Positions 21,979 to 34,896 of a stretch of 64,000 nucleotides of DNA are shown here, piece by piece. Origin of the DNA: Eremomyces bilateralis CBS 781.70 (taxonomy: Eukaryota; Ascomycota; Dothideomycetes; Eremomycetales; Eremomycetaceae); the NCBI RefSeq assembly GCF_010015585.1, contig NW_022985073.1:428923-492922 (forward strand), in the 5' to 3' direction. The translations under genes were made by a program, and so were the position numbers. The notes under the pieces were generated by a model that saw only the letters and a program-made list of their open reading frames with translations, was not told where the DNA came from and did not search any database. The stretch's first letter is position 1. Every line of letters starts with the position of its first letter.

Positions 21979-23713
21979 TTACAATGCCCCGCCCAGTGCG
22001 CTCACGAGGAGCATGGCTATTCTTACATGTAGTCCGACACGTCGTTCCGTCCGCTCGAACTCCCCTTCCTCCACCACCTTCGCATGATCCTGCAACCACG
22101 TCTCTTCCTCTCCCAGCCGCTTCATGAGTGCCGCATCCCGCGTCACGATTAGCGCATTCGCCTCCAAATCCAATTGATGACTCCGCTTCGTATAATTACT
22201 GCTCCCCACCAACGTCATGCTCGGCCCTCGCGCCTTCTCCCCCGCCATCGTCACCCACAGCCCCTTCGCGTGGTACGTCCACCCGCCTTTCTCCCCGACC
22301 GTCCCCTTCCGCCACTCCTTGAGACGCACTTGCTCGCCCCGGCCGGCCGCCTTCACCGCGCGCACGAACCGCCGCGCAAGGAGGGTGTAGGCCGCCGGGA
22401 GCATCCCGCTCACACCGGCGGATCCGTAGAATCCGTTCGCCCACGGGCTGGCGGCCACGACGGTGGCGTGGGAGGGGTTGGTGCGGAGGAGGAGGTCGCG
22501 GGTCTCGGGGGTCATGTTGAAGTAGCCGGCGGTGAAGGTCCAGGAGTGGCCGGCGAAAGCGGGGGAGGCGAGGCTGCGTAGGAGCAGACGGAGGGCCGGG
22601 AGTTCGGTGGAGGTGTCGGGATTTAGGAGAGGGGTGAGCTGGACGAGGGGATACAGGACGGTTTTCGAACCGCTGCTGAGTGCGCCTTTGGTTTGGGGGG
22701 GTTGGGTGACGATTTGGGAGGAGACGGACGTGAAGGGTTGCAGGGACTTTGAGGCGGCGGCGATGAATTTTGATGGTCCCTCCAGGGGAGATGGAGCGGC
22801 GTTTGTCGGCTCCCAAGACATGGTATAACCACCTGAGGTATCGGGACCCGGGCGGATCCGAAAGCTAATGCAACACACAGCATCATGGAGCGCAGAATAG
22901 TACTTCACGACCTCACGATCCGCGAAGACGTGGTACCTATCCTGGCGGTTCGTGAAGTAGTCATTGGACAAGTTCGCCCCGGACATGATGAGCTCGTCGT
23001 CGACGCCGTAGAGCTTCATGTGCTGCAGCCCCCATCCTTCGTTAATGCGGTTGGGGACCACGCGTTTCCGGACGCCGGTCAGGTTGGGCGTGTGGAACAT
23101 GCGGATCTCCACGCGCTGCTCCCCAAATTCCGCGACCAGCGGCGCGAGTAGTGATGCGGTGGAAGGGTCGGGGGTCTCCCGCGTGCCGCGAAGGGCGTCG
23201 GTGAGGATGGAGACGGTCACATCTGGATTGGCTTTGAGAGATTCTCTCAACGTCTCAATCTGGTGGGGTCAGCGGCTGAGGGGTGAGTTGGTTATGGGGG
23301 ATTTACTAGTTCATGCTCTGTCTTGCCAATGTATAAGGTCGATAAGAATATTCTCCTCTTCGCGTGCTTGATTTTTTCCTGGGACAGGTGTAAGCAGGGG
23401 TCTTGAATCTCCAAATCCATTTTACGAAGGTGTATCCAGGAAAACGTACCTTCAGAGTCTCATAGAACTCCGATGGCGTCCGCAAGATCTGAATTTGTGA
23501 TCCATCAAGCTCAAAGCGAGGAGCAAGCTTGTCGATCTCGTTCGTCAATGTCCCTACCGCTGCGATAGAACTTGACGGTTGCACCGGTAGGGTACTTGAT
23601 GTTGACGAGGAAGAGAGTTTCCGAACACGAATTGGAACATTTTTGAAGGAGAAATGACATGAGCTGATGCGGCGGGCGGCTCGAAGGACGGGGACAGCAC
23701 TGCGCGATATCAT
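21979..23713 (-). CDS. pgs1: phosphatidylglycerophosphate synthase (PGS1)
   Basis: CDP-diacylglycerol-glycerol-3-phosphate phosphatidyltransferase, the mitochondrial enzyme that makes phosphatidylglycerophosphate, the precursor of cardiolipin. Exons 23450-23713, 23307-23378 and 21979-23259, with introns of 71 and 47 nt, give 538 residues. The N-terminus is rich in Arg and Ser with few acids, like a mitochondrial presequence. Two HKD phospholipase-D motifs are present: HMKLYGVDDELIMSGANLS and HAKGLWV followed by VGSSNYTKRS. Exon two supplies the conserved KIKHAKRRIFLSTLYIGK stretch. It is divergent from a complex I subunit gene. Confidence 0.93.
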
Positions 23714-24043
23714 GGTAAATGAGAGAAGAGAGAAGGAAAACTCCGTTTATCGACATTCAACTTTCATTATAGTGCATTAATAACATGCCACTACTTTTGT
23801 AATAGAGCGACTGTATCAGAGAAAAAATCAAATAAAACAGTGCAGGCAATTCTATTTCGAGGACATCGGAACTCCATCTCGAATGTTGATAACTATCAAA
23901 TAGAACTATTAATATGGGGCATGGCCGCATGGGCGGATGGAGAAGCACGGACCACCATCGTGAACTCAAGATCCGGCATCACGACCATCCAACCACCAAT
24001 CTATCAAGTTCAGCTTCACAGTGTCCCGACTTCGCTAGTCAAG
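23714..24043. promoter_or_regulatory. shared divergent promoter of pgs1 and NDUFA12
   Basis: 330 bp separate the two start codons. The half next to pgs1 is AT-rich. A CCAAT pentamer lies at 23996-24000 on the plus strand, 44 bp upstream of the NDUFA12 ATG. No TATA box is certain. Confidence 0.5.
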
Positions 24044-24845
24044 ATGTCCACAATACCCCGAACGCTGAGGAACCTGTGGAGGGTGGGTCTGAAGGTGAAT
24101 TCCATTCCACCGCAAATTCCGGCGGCAATTGCTAACTCGCATAGGATTTTGGGCACCAAATGCAGGTACGGGAAGCTTCCCCAAGTCGACAGATTGCACT
24201 CTAACGAGTCGTTCGCACACATATAGTACATCGGTATGCCACAATTCCTGTCCGAAGCCATCGGATGGCCATTGACTGGGTTATAGGCGATACCAAGGCG
24301 GGCACGCTGATCGGAACCGACCGATACGGCAATAAATACTTCGAGAACCTGGAGGAGGAAATGCAGCGTGCGAAGCATCCCTTACGCTCAATGGGATAGA
24401 TGCTGACATCCGCAGTACGAACGAGATGGGTGGACTACAAGGAAAAAGAATATGATCCGTAAGCCTAGGACGCGCTATCTAGATCCATTCACAATGCTAA
24501 CAGATATCCCCCACACAGTTCCCAGATCGAGCCCGGCTGGTATGTATAGCCACGCACCGACTATCGATCTCCAACTCTGACGACGCGACAGGCACGCCTG
24601 GATTTCTTACATGGTCGACCAACCACCCACGGCCGACAAGCTCTTGCAACGCCAGGCCCGCGCCTGGGAGCCGGCGGAACATCGCCCGACCTTGACGTGG
24701 ACGCGGTCTGCGTTCCGGACGTATAGCACGTATGTTTGATCGAACGGTCCCTACGTATCGGGACGAGCGTCGGAGCATTGTTGACATGAACTACAGGACG
24801 AAGCCCAAGTACTCGGCGTGGTTGCCGGAGGCAAAGCCACGGTAG
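24044..24845 (+). CDS. NADH dehydrogenase (complex I) subunit NDUFA12/B17.2
   Basis: Accessory subunit of mitochondrial complex I. Eight exons give 136 residues: 24044-24094, 24145-24165, 24227-24233, 24287-24367, 24416-24458, 24519-24539, 24592-24729 and 24797-24845; introns are 48-67 nt with good donors. The product starts MSTIPRTLRNLWRVGLK and contains the family hallmarks GTLIGTDRYGNKYFEN, TRWVDYKEKEYDP and EPGWHAWISYM. The third exon is only 7 nt and the second and sixth 21 nt each. All phases match and the length is close to the usual 140-145. No targeting sequence is expected. Confidence 0.9.
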
Positions 24846-26302
24846 GCGGAAGGTATGGAGGGATGCTGAATCCGCTGGACCTGTATATCGACCCGATGGG
24901 GGTTCGTGGTGAATGGGACCACTGGACTGGGGGATCGCTGTTTAAGTTTGCTGAGCATAGGTGCTACATCATCAAATGAATATCAAACAATCGTCGATCC
25001 CATGGGGGAGAAAGTGACTGCCAAGTACCGTACGTCCCTATCACACCTGCAGGTTGCCAGGGCCTCTTGATGGAGAACCAGGCTACTTGGTGTGGTACCT
25101 ACTGCTATTCCGTGCCTCGATTGGAAAGTTCAGCCTCCCTGCATGGCCCCACCACTTTTGCTGGCTTGCCCTTAATGAGACCTCAATGTTACCATACTAG
25201 GCTATAATGGCACCACCAAGTTTATGGTTAATGGTCCCTACATCCATACGGAATATTTAAATGGATGACCTAAAGATTAAGTGCTCTAGCGAGAGGAGAG
25301 AAATGTCTCCTATGCAGGGAAGTTCATCTTGCCCCAGATCATCGATGATCCCCTCCATCCATAGATGATCCATAGCACCGCATCGGAGAACTCGGCAGCG
25401 CCTGCACACACTTACGAATGTTCTAGATCCAAACGACAAAATGTCTCTCTTGTCTCGCCCTTTGCGTCAGGTTTGCTTCCACCATCACAACGATGAGCGG
25501 GGCACACTATTCCATTCTGGCAGGTCTTAGATCCTCACCCCCAAAGACTAGCCGAGATCGTTCTAGAGTAACCTCAACCCTGCAGCTATCCGGACTTATG
25601 ATCAGATCATAAGAACAAAGAAGCGGTTTAAGCGTCTTCCTGGGAGATAATGCGGATTCGGATGGTCGCATGAATGGTAGCGTTCCCTCCATGATGCCAG
25701 TGAGTACAAGAAGTATTCCCTGTCCAGGCGGTGTCCCAAGATGCAGGAGATCCTCAACGTCTGTCACCGGTTTTTCTGTATGACTCCACCGCTAATGCAT
25801 GGTTTCCTTTGGTTTCATTAATTTGGGTATTTTCGCAAAAGCGAAGCGAGTTCAATTGAGTTATATTTGATGATATCTATTTGTGAGGTCTGGCGAATTG
25901 GTCCCTTGTTGCCGGTGTTCGGGTGATCAGGTATCGTCGCGGTGACATCAGACCGTCCATCGCCGTTTCGCTTCTCGGCTTCTCCACTTGCAGAAAGTTG
26001 ATCCTCGCGCCCTAGAGCTAAGAGGAGCCCAACAGAAACCACCAATCTCTGCACAGTCTTTGCCAACAGACAGCTCCCCATAACTTGACCTACTTCCAAT
26101 CCTCTCTCCAAAGATCCGGTATTCCAGATCCTGTCCATACTTTCTCTTAAACAGAATTGCTATTAGCCCGAACGACATACCGGAAGGGTGTGGGAATCCC
26201 ACGCCATATCGTCGTTGGTTCGCACTGGAAGACCGCAAAAGGTCGGACACAATCAATGATTGAGACAGTGTGATAGCAAGGCGTGAGTTGTGGCTGGTGG
26301 CA
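24846..26302. other. 1.5 kb without a recognised gene
   Basis: 3' region of the NDUFA12 gene and the long upstream region of the ABC transporter. Open frames such as 25818-26138 minus lack recognisable content. Confidence 0.5.
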
Positions 26303-29300
26303 ATGTTTGTCGGCTGTAAAGGATCGCTGTGGAGGGATGATGACTTCTCCAAGTGCTTCCAACGAAAGTGAGTTCTCCTCCATAAGGGCCTCCGAACCGC
26401 CGAGCATGAGGGGCAATGATCTAACATGAGCGCAACAGCTATTTGCAAATTTTCCTCCCTCTAATAGCAATCGGAGCGTCCATCGCATATCTTCTGATCC
26501 AACTGTTCGTCGCGTACAGCCGATCCCGCCGACCCCATGAATATAAACTCGCCGATCCAGTTGGCAACGGCCAGCACATATGGCCAGCCGACGCCCCCCG
26601 AGTCGGACGCAATGACTCCGCATATAACTCCGAGGACGCATCCAGCGACGAACTCAACCATTCGCCAACCCTCGACCTTCGACCCGTGAAGACCCATGAG
26701 TCCGTCGTGGAAGTCGATAAGCCGCTGGGCGAACTTTGGATCGTCGTTTTGGAAGAGGCAGCCGTGCTGGCTACGCTTGGGATACAGGCGGCAAGGCTGA
26801 TCCTTAAGGTGGATGGAAGATATGGGCAACATGCAGAGATTGCGGGCCTGGTCGTCTGGGCGTACATTGCGACGATCGCTTCGCTTCGACTCCTCTTCTC
26901 CGCTACCCATCGACTGTCGTTCCCGAAGTTGTGGTACCACACGGCATTCATCTATGGGTATCTCTGGGTAATTTCGGTGTTGCTATTCCGCTCCGCTCTC
27001 CTTCATCCGCGATCGGACCTGGCGCGAGGCTTGTCAATCGCAGAGTTTTCGTTGACCAGCCTCCTGTTCTTGATCTCCCTCACATCCCGCAAGGGAAATA
27101 AGGTGGTGGAATTGGAGTATGAAAATGGCATACAGCCTTCAAAAGAGCAGACTGCGAGCGTTCTCTCCCTCGCCACCTTTGGATGGGTTGACGCAATCGT
27201 GTGGAAAGGCTATCAAAAGACGTTCGAGATGTCCGATGTCTGGAATGTTTCTCCTCATGACAAGGCGGCCTATGTGATCGCAACCTACCGTCAGCTCAAG
27301 AAGACGCACGCGCTCGCATGGCATCTCCTCCGCTTCTTCCGGAGACAGCTGCTGATTCAAGCGGCCTGGGCCGGTCTATCAGGTTTCTTGACCTTCGCCC
27401 CGACGCTTCTGCTGAAAGTCATCTTGGAATACGTCGAACAACCATCGATGTTTCCTCGAAACGCAGCGTGGTTCTTCGTCATGCTTCTGTTCGTTTCCGG
27501 CTGCGCTTCAGCATTGGCAGACGGACAAACATTGTGGATCGGCCGAAAGATCTGTATTCGGATTCGTGCGGTCATCATCGGCGAGATTTACTCCAAGGCA
27601 TTGAAGCGAAGGGTCGGAAATTCTGGCGACAAAGTCTTAGGCCAAGAGAAAAAGCGAGCTGATGGAAAGGGGGGTGGCTCCACGATGAAGCGGCTAGTGC
27701 GAAGATTTACGATGAAGAAGAGCGAGGACAAGAAGCCCGCAGCAGTCGAGATCGATGAGGGGATTGTCTCTTCTGGAGCTGTCATAAATTTGATGGCGGT
27801 GGACTCGTTCAAGCTCAGTGAAATTTGTGCCTACTTGCACTTCCTGTGGGCCGCGACACCGGTTCAAGTCATAACTGCGGTCGTCCTGCTCTACCAAATC
27901 CTCGGTTACAGCTCCATCGCTGGTATTGGTCTGATGGCTGGACTTCTCCCGATCAACCTCTTGATCTCGAAGAAATTCTCGTCCATCCAGAAGCAGATTC
28001 TGGCTGCCACGGATTCGCGCATCAACTCCACCAACGAAGTCCTGAGCAATATCCGCATCATCAAATTCTTCGCTTGGGAACAACGCTTTATTGGGCAAGT
28101 GGACGAAACGCGATCCAAGGAGCTCGGTGCTCTTCGAAGAAAATACATGTGGTGGGCGACGGCTGCAACAGTGTGGTCTGGTTCACCGATTGTGATTACG
28201 TTCCTCTCGTTCTTCATATATACGATCATTGAGAAACGAGACCTGGTGCCATCCGTCGCGTTCACGGCCCTCTCCTTATTCCAGATCCTTCGCATCCCCC
28301 TCGACCAGCTCGCAGACATGGTTGCCCACGTTCAAGAATCGAAGGTCTCCGTCGACCGTATTGACGAGTTCCTAAATGAGGCGGAAACCGACAAGTACAA
28401 CCAGCTGCATGACGAAGATGAGGATGAGGACGACGAGCAACTGATCGGCTTCGAGAAAGGAACATTCTCCTGGGGATACAACCCCGCGAATGGGAAATTC
28501 TCTGATGACGATGACACTCCGAAGCAAGATGATGCCTTCCGGTTAATGGACCTGAATGTTTCTTTTTGTCCAGGCGAGTTAAACGTTGTCGTTGGACCAA
28601 CGGGATCTGGAAAGTCAAGCCTCCTCATGGCCCTTCTCGGCGAGATGACGTTACTGTCAGGGCGGGTTTTCCTTCCCGGTGGTCGAAGCAGAGAGGATCT
28701 TAGACCAGACCCAGAGACCGGGCTCACCGAATCGGTTGCATACTGCGCGCAACAAGCATGGCTAGTCAACGATACCATCCGGGAAAACATTCTTTTCGCG
28801 GACACATACGATGCCCAGCGTTACAAGGATGTCATCGTTGCCTGCAGCTTGCAACGTGACTTGGAGATTTTAGATCATGGGGATCAGACCCTTGTGGGCG
28901 AGAAAGGCGTTACCCTCTCCGGTGGCCAGAAACAGCGCATATCCTTAGCTCGAGCGCTCTACTCCCACGCACGACATGTCCTGCTTGACGACGTGCTCAG
29001 CGCCGTCGACTCCCACACCGCCAAATGGATCTTCGACCAAGCCATCCTTGGACCGCTGATGTACAACCGAACCTGCATCCTGGTCACTCATAACGTCGCC
29101 CTCTGCCTGCCGCACGCACACGAGGCCATTGTCATGGAAAACGGCCGCATCGTCACCCAAGGGACCTCTCGAGAAGTCATTAATTCCGGGAAACTATCCG
29201 AGGACCTCAGCAAGAGCGGGACCGTGTCGCCCGGACCGAGCCGCGTCGCCTCGAGGGTGCCGAGTGATGTCGGAGTGGACGAACCGAACGATATTAATGA

Positions 29301-31687
29301 CTTGGCCCGGGCAACCAGTCGAGATTCAGCAGCGACGGCCATTAATGACTCCGACGCCGACGGATCGCCGATGAAGCCGGCGAATGGGCCTCCCTCCGGC
29401 TTAGATGCTGCGACCGGCACCGAGCCGATCGAAATGCGACAGGGGCTCACCGAGACGAAAGCTGAAGGAGGCGTCAAGCTGGCGGTCATCGCCCTCTATT
29501 TCAAAGCCATGGGCCGGTGGTACTATTGGGTTGCTGCGGCTTTTGTATTCATCGCTCAACAGATCACCAGCGTGGCGACGAACGTATGGATTCGCGAATG
29601 GGCGAACGCTTACACGGTTCGACGGACAAGTGGAGCTAGCGCTCTCGATTTGGAGCAAGACTACTCTCCAGCCCCAAATACAATGGCCGGCGCAACTCAT
29701 TTCGGTACCTTGTCCGGACTTGGAAGCTGTTTGAGCAGCGGAACTTGTCCCTGGGGCATCCCAAGTTCCTGGAGCGGGAACACGAGTGACCACGGCAAAG
29801 CCAGAAGCCATTATGGAGCGAATATGCTCCCGTTCGCCTCAAACGACAATAAAGATGTCAATCCCGGCTACTATCTCACCATCTATGCGGTGCTTGGTCT
29901 CATTTACATGTTTGTCACATTGGCTCGGGAAGGCGTTCTCTTCGCGGGATCATTGACGGCATCGCGGAGGATTCATACGAGACTGATCCAGGCCGTTTCC
30001 CGAGCCAAGTTCCGATTCTTTGACTCGACGCCATTGGGACAGATCATGAATCGCTTCTCCAAAGACATCGAGGCCATCGACCAAGAGGTTGCTCCGACCG
30101 CCATCGGCGTCATCCATTGCCTGGCTTCGATTATCACGATTGTCATCCTGATTTCCGTGATCACCCCCGCCTTCTTGATCGCTGGGTTCTTCATTTCCAT
30201 CTTCTACTTCCTCATCGGGAAGTTCTATATCAACTCCTCTCGCGACCTAAAGCGGCTAGAGTCCATCCAACGGAGTCCGCTCTACCAGCAATTTGGTGAG
30301 ACCCTCTCGGGAATGACGACGATCCGCGCATATGGAGACGAGCGACGATTCATCCGAGAGAACCTCGCCAAGATCAACACCCACAATCGACCATTCATCT
30401 ACTTATGGGCCGCCAACCGCTGGCTGGCGTTCCGCGTCGACGTGGTAGGCGCCATGGTATCGTTCTTCACAGGCGCCTTCGTTCTCCTTTCCGTTGGCAA
30501 GATTGACGCTGGCGCGGCCGGTTTAGCGATGACGTACGCCGTGACCTTCACCGAAAACGTGCTGTGGTTTGTCCGTCTCTACGCGGCCAACGAGCAGAAC
30601 ATGAACTCGGTGGAGCGCATCAAAGAGTATCTCGACGTCGAGCAGGAGGCGGCCGCCATCATTCCGCACACGCGCCCCCCGAGCAACTGGCCGAGTCAGG
30701 GTTCGGTGGAGTTCATCGCGTACTCCACGCGGTATCGAGCAGACTTTGATTTCGTGCTGAAGAAGATCACGTTCAAGATTGCGCCGGGCGAGAAGGTCGG
30801 CGTTGTGGGTCGGACGGGCGCCGGGAAGAGTAGCTTGGCGCTCGCGCTTTTCCGGGCGTTGGAGGCGGAAGAGGGGAAGATTTTGGTGGACGATGTGGAC
30901 ATTGGGTTGATTGGCCTGCAGGATTTGAGGGAGAATATCGTGATGGTGCCACAAGGTATGAACAGCAATTGCTAGGAATTGACTTTGACTAACTAAACAT
31001 GCAGATCCAACATTGTTTACTGGTACCATTCGAAGTAATCTGGATCCTTTCGGCCTGTTTACCGATGAGGAGATCTACGCTTCTCTCCGTGGTGTGCAGC
31101 TTATCAGCGAGACTTTTTCGTCTACGGCAGCCACGAACTCGCCGGCGCGCCCTACCACACCCGCGGTCAAATTAAACGCGGCCGATACAACTGCCAGTTC
31201 ATCCGACGCCGAAATCGACATCCATCCATCCCAACCCAGTTCTGTCGACCCCCTCACCGCCGAAAACAAAAACATCTTCCGCAACCTCTCCTCCCCCGTC
31301 ACCGAATCGGGCTCCAACCTCTCCCAAGGCCAGCGCCAACTCCTCTGCCTCGCCCGCGCGATGCTGAAGACCCCGAAAGTCCTCCTTATGGACGAAGCGA
31401 CGGCCAGCATCGACTACGCGACGGACGCGAAGATCCAGGAGACGATCCGCGAGCTGCAGAACACGACTATCACGATCGCGCACCGGCTGCAGACGATTAT
31501 CGACTACGACAAGGTGCTGGTGCTAGACAAGGGCGCAGTCATCGAGTACGGGGACCCGTACGACCTCGTGACGACGGAGGGGGGCACGTTCCGCGGGATG
31601 TGCGAGACGACAGGCGATCTGGAGGGGTTGGTAAGAGACGCAAAGACGGCGTGGAAGGCGAGGCAGGCTGAGCATCAAAAGCCGTGA
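26303..31687 (+). CDS. ABC transporter, ABCC (MRP) type
   Basis: Full-length multidrug-resistance-associated transporter, expected in the vacuolar or plasma membrane exporting conjugates. The long frame has no ATG at its start; the first exon is 26303-26367 (MFVGCKGSLWRDDDFSKCF), joined over a 71 nt intron to 26439-30955, then a 49 nt intron and 31005-31687, giving 1754 residues. An extra N-terminal membrane region (TMD0-like) precedes two transmembrane domains. NBD1: Walker A GPTGSGKSSLL near 739, signature LSGGQKQR near 847, Walker B HVLLDDVLSAVD. NBD2: GRTGAGKSSL near 1478, signature LSQGQRQL near 1632, Walker B VLLMDEATASID, H-loop IAHRL. NBD2 carries a low-complexity insert before its signature. 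Degenerate-site asymmetry is mild, as in many ABCC proteins. Substrate unknown. Confidence 0.93.
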
Positions 31688-33198
31688 TTTGGATCGTGCG
31701 CATGCTGGGTGGGCTTTGAAATTGGTATCATATACTTGGCGTGTCACGTCTCAGTGTTATTAGAGGCGCTATAGAATCGTAGATTCGGGGGGTGTCTGGA
31801 TATATTTGGCGCTGTGAGAGGCGGCCAAATGGCTGTACATATTTCCTTGCCGGTGTTGTTTATACAGATCCATCCGTCCGTTAAAGGTCTCATACTATAA
31901 ATCTCCCCGACTGGGAACCCTAATTCATGTGAGCCTGACTAGATGTCGTCAATTGATCAATAGATCAGACACATTTGCTGCCTTAAGGCCAGCTACCTAA
32001 TTACAGCATGAGCCTCACCGCAGTGACCTGTCCAACTTGGACCGACGTCTATTATCCTATTGACTTCGCAATAAGCTTCCAATATCAACCTCGATTAATT
32101 GCGCCATCGCGGTCTGTTTCGTCTGACTTACCGGAGCGATCCTTTGTCATTTCCAACCCTCGCTGGTATCGATCGGCCTTTTCGGCTGCTATCATGAATG
32201 GATTCCGCAATGGTATCACCCCCCGCTTTCCCAACCCCGCGAAGGCGCAGATTTCCGGTCGTATTTTCCGATGACGAACTTCTGCAGTTCTATTCTACTG
32301 AGTCATTGTCCTGTCTAAAGACTTTCTATTAGGAGCGTGTTTCTTAAGAGATTTGCTTAATGCTGCCGCGGGGCCCCTACCCTGGTGACCAAGATGCATT
32401 ACCGTCCCATCGGTTGATCAAATGAACCTGTATATCTGAAGCAGAATCCCTCGGAACGCTGGCATCCTTACTATTGGCTTATATAGTAGGACGATGCGAA
32501 ACACATCTCTACCGTTTCCTACCAGTATGGCGAATGCACTTCCAGTCAATCTATCCCATTCACTGCCTTGTTCATTCGAGGTTATATCCCAAGCCATGGA
32601 ATCTATCACGTCCAAGCGTACCGGAATCTCTATCTGAGCAGATGAATTTAATGGCTCAAAGTACCATCGACCCTGCTATTCGGTTTACATTCCAGATCTA
32701 CCGACCAAGAATGTGTGGAGATGCAAGCATCTAGGATAACATTGGCTGGCAGGTTCAAGTACTCGAAGCGACCAGCTCCCTGGTTATCGACCCTGTCGAA
32801 CCTCTGTGTGCTACGCCACTACATCCATTAACACGCTCGGATTCTATAAGACTTCTGCAAGAGGAGTACTAGTCAAAGCGTCGACTTCGTTCTCGCTCCC
32901 GCTTCGCTTTCCAGAATATCAATCTATACTGGCGTGCTTTGCCGCTCCATTCCTATTCGTCGGTGATGGGCTTCGTACCCTGTCTACCATTTAGCATTTC
33001 CCTTTCGGGTGTCGATATGCTCGTTGCGTCGGCCCTCTGCAGCTTCTCCACAGCATGGTCACGATATCATGCCAGATTCTTGCGGGCACAGTAAGTTATA
33101 AGAACTGTGCTCGTGCCGTATCCATTGTTTCTTTTCTCCACAAGTCTTTGAATATTGCTCCTGCTCATTGTCTACGGTCATTCGTTTGTCTCATCATC
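31688..33198. other. 1.5 kb without a recognised gene
   Basis: Downstream of the ABC transporter and upstream of the carboxylesterase. Open frames of 60-90 codons show nothing recognisable. Confidence 0.5.
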
Positions 33199-34896
33199 AT
33201 GCATGCGAAGACGCTCTTCCTCCAGGCGGTCCTTACCAGTCTTGCCTTGGCCGAGTTCCCGTGGCCTCCGCGAAAATGGACAGTTGGACAAGAAGTCGAC
33301 ACAAGCAGTGGCTTGCTTACTGGACAGAAATCGGACTGGCAACCGGAAGTCTCGGAGTACCTAGGCATTCCTTTCGCCGAGCCACCGATTGGCGACCTGA
33401 GATGGGCAGCACCTCGTCGATATCGTAGCGATGATGCGCAGAATGCTACGCAATTCTCTCCTTCGTGCCCGGCCAATGTTGCGTCGCCGCCGGGATCCAA
33501 CCTAACTTATGGGTCGGTTCGAGAAACCATTGGTGGGGTCTTGGGTCAAGCAGGTGACACGTTCTCCGAGGACTGTCTCACTGTCAATGTGTGGACCAAG
33601 CCGCAGACGGGAGCTCGGAAGAAGCCTGTCTTGATCTGGATCTATGGCGGAGGCTTCAATACGGGCAACTCTCGAAGCCCTGCATACAATGGCGCAGCCT
33701 TGGCGAATAACTACGACGTCGTGGTCGTCACGATGAACTACCGGATTAATATCTTCGGATTCCCTGGCGCACCATTCCTTCCTGACATCAATCTCGGAAT
33801 CCTGGACCAGCGACTGGCGATCGAATGGGCGCGAGACAATATCGAGGAGTTTGGAGGCGATCCTGACCAGATGATCCTGTTCGGGCAATCCGCCGGCGGA
33901 GGTTCGACCGACATGCATGCTTACGCCTATCCATGGAATCCAATCGTTAAAGGATACATTCCCATGAGTGGTTCTGTCTCAGTTCGAAGCCCCAGCACGC
34001 AATCGCAGGGCTCCTCGTGGTACGCGACTAGCAAAGCCTTGGGTTGCGGTGGTGCCGAACCAGGAGAGGCAGATTCAACCCTGGAATGCATGCGCAAGAA
34101 GCCCTTCCAGGAGATCCTGAACGCTATCAAAGCATCCACGAACCCTCTAGAACCTGCCGGCTTCACATTCTTCCCCAGTGCTGACGGAAAGATTGTCTTC
34201 GATGACTACGCGAAGCGACAGGAGGAGGGTAAATTCGCCCGACTGGTAGGTCACGTCTCCTTTCCCCAATTGCTCGATTGAACTCCTTTGATGTAACCCA
34301 GCTTTGGCATCCAGTATCCGCACAAATTCTAACAGTCAATCTCATCTAGCCCGTCCTGGTCGGTGCCACGAACGATGAAGGCGGCCTCGCCGCCATCACC
34401 GGGCCCCGACCCGGGCCTGGCGGGAACTCTACCGGCGGACTTTCCGGACTCTCCATCCTTGGATGCGGTCCACATGCTGCTGCTCTTGCCCGACGTAATC
34501 ACGGCATCCCAACCTGGAGGTATCTCTATGCGGGCGAATGGCCCAACCAAGACATCGGGTCGGAGGGCGCCTGGCACGGTGCGGATATCGGCATCGTGTT
34601 CGGGAATACGGAGTATATCACGCGTCGGCCGGATACAGAGGAGCAGAAGAAGTTGATCAAGACGATGAGTACGGCGTGGACGACGTTTGCCAAGAATCCA
34701 GGATATGGGCTCACGGCGTTGGGTTATCCGCTGTATACTCCTGAGCGTAAGTCTCCCTTCAAGATATGTTGTTGTTCGCAATGCTGACGTGCTCTCCTTA
34801 GTTCCGACGGTTATTCGCTTCGGTGGGGAGAATTCGTCTGAAGTGGCCTTTGAAACACGTACTAAGTACGATGCTCCTTGCGAAGCGCTGGAGTAG
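33199..34896 (+). CDS. secreted type-B carboxylesterase
   Basis: Alpha/beta hydrolase of the cholinesterase/lipase family. Exons 33199-34245, 34350-34746 and 34802-34896, with introns of 104 and 55 nt, give 512 residues. ATG 33199 is preferred over the in-frame 33055 start because it begins a signal peptide (MHAKTLFLQAVLTSLALA). Motifs: oxyanion region IWIYGGGFNTGNSR, nucleophile elbow GQSAGGGS with Ser231, acidic residue Glu359 in GATNDEGG, and His425 in AWHGADIG, so the triad is complete. Two early cysteines (ACPANV-like SCPANV, and EDCLTVNVW) match the conserved disulphide pair. Likely an extracellular ester hydrolase; the substrate cannot be told. Confidence 0.9.

Noticed and set aside
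26443-26445. TTG as start of the long ABC transporter frame
   Set aside because: A spliced upstream exon with ATG and a conserved N-terminal phrase explains the protein start.
33199-34896. Short Glu-to-His spacing (66 residues) in the carboxylesterase as a possible deletion
   Set aside because: A subgroup of fungal type-B carboxylesterases has the same short interval, so it is probably normal for this branch.
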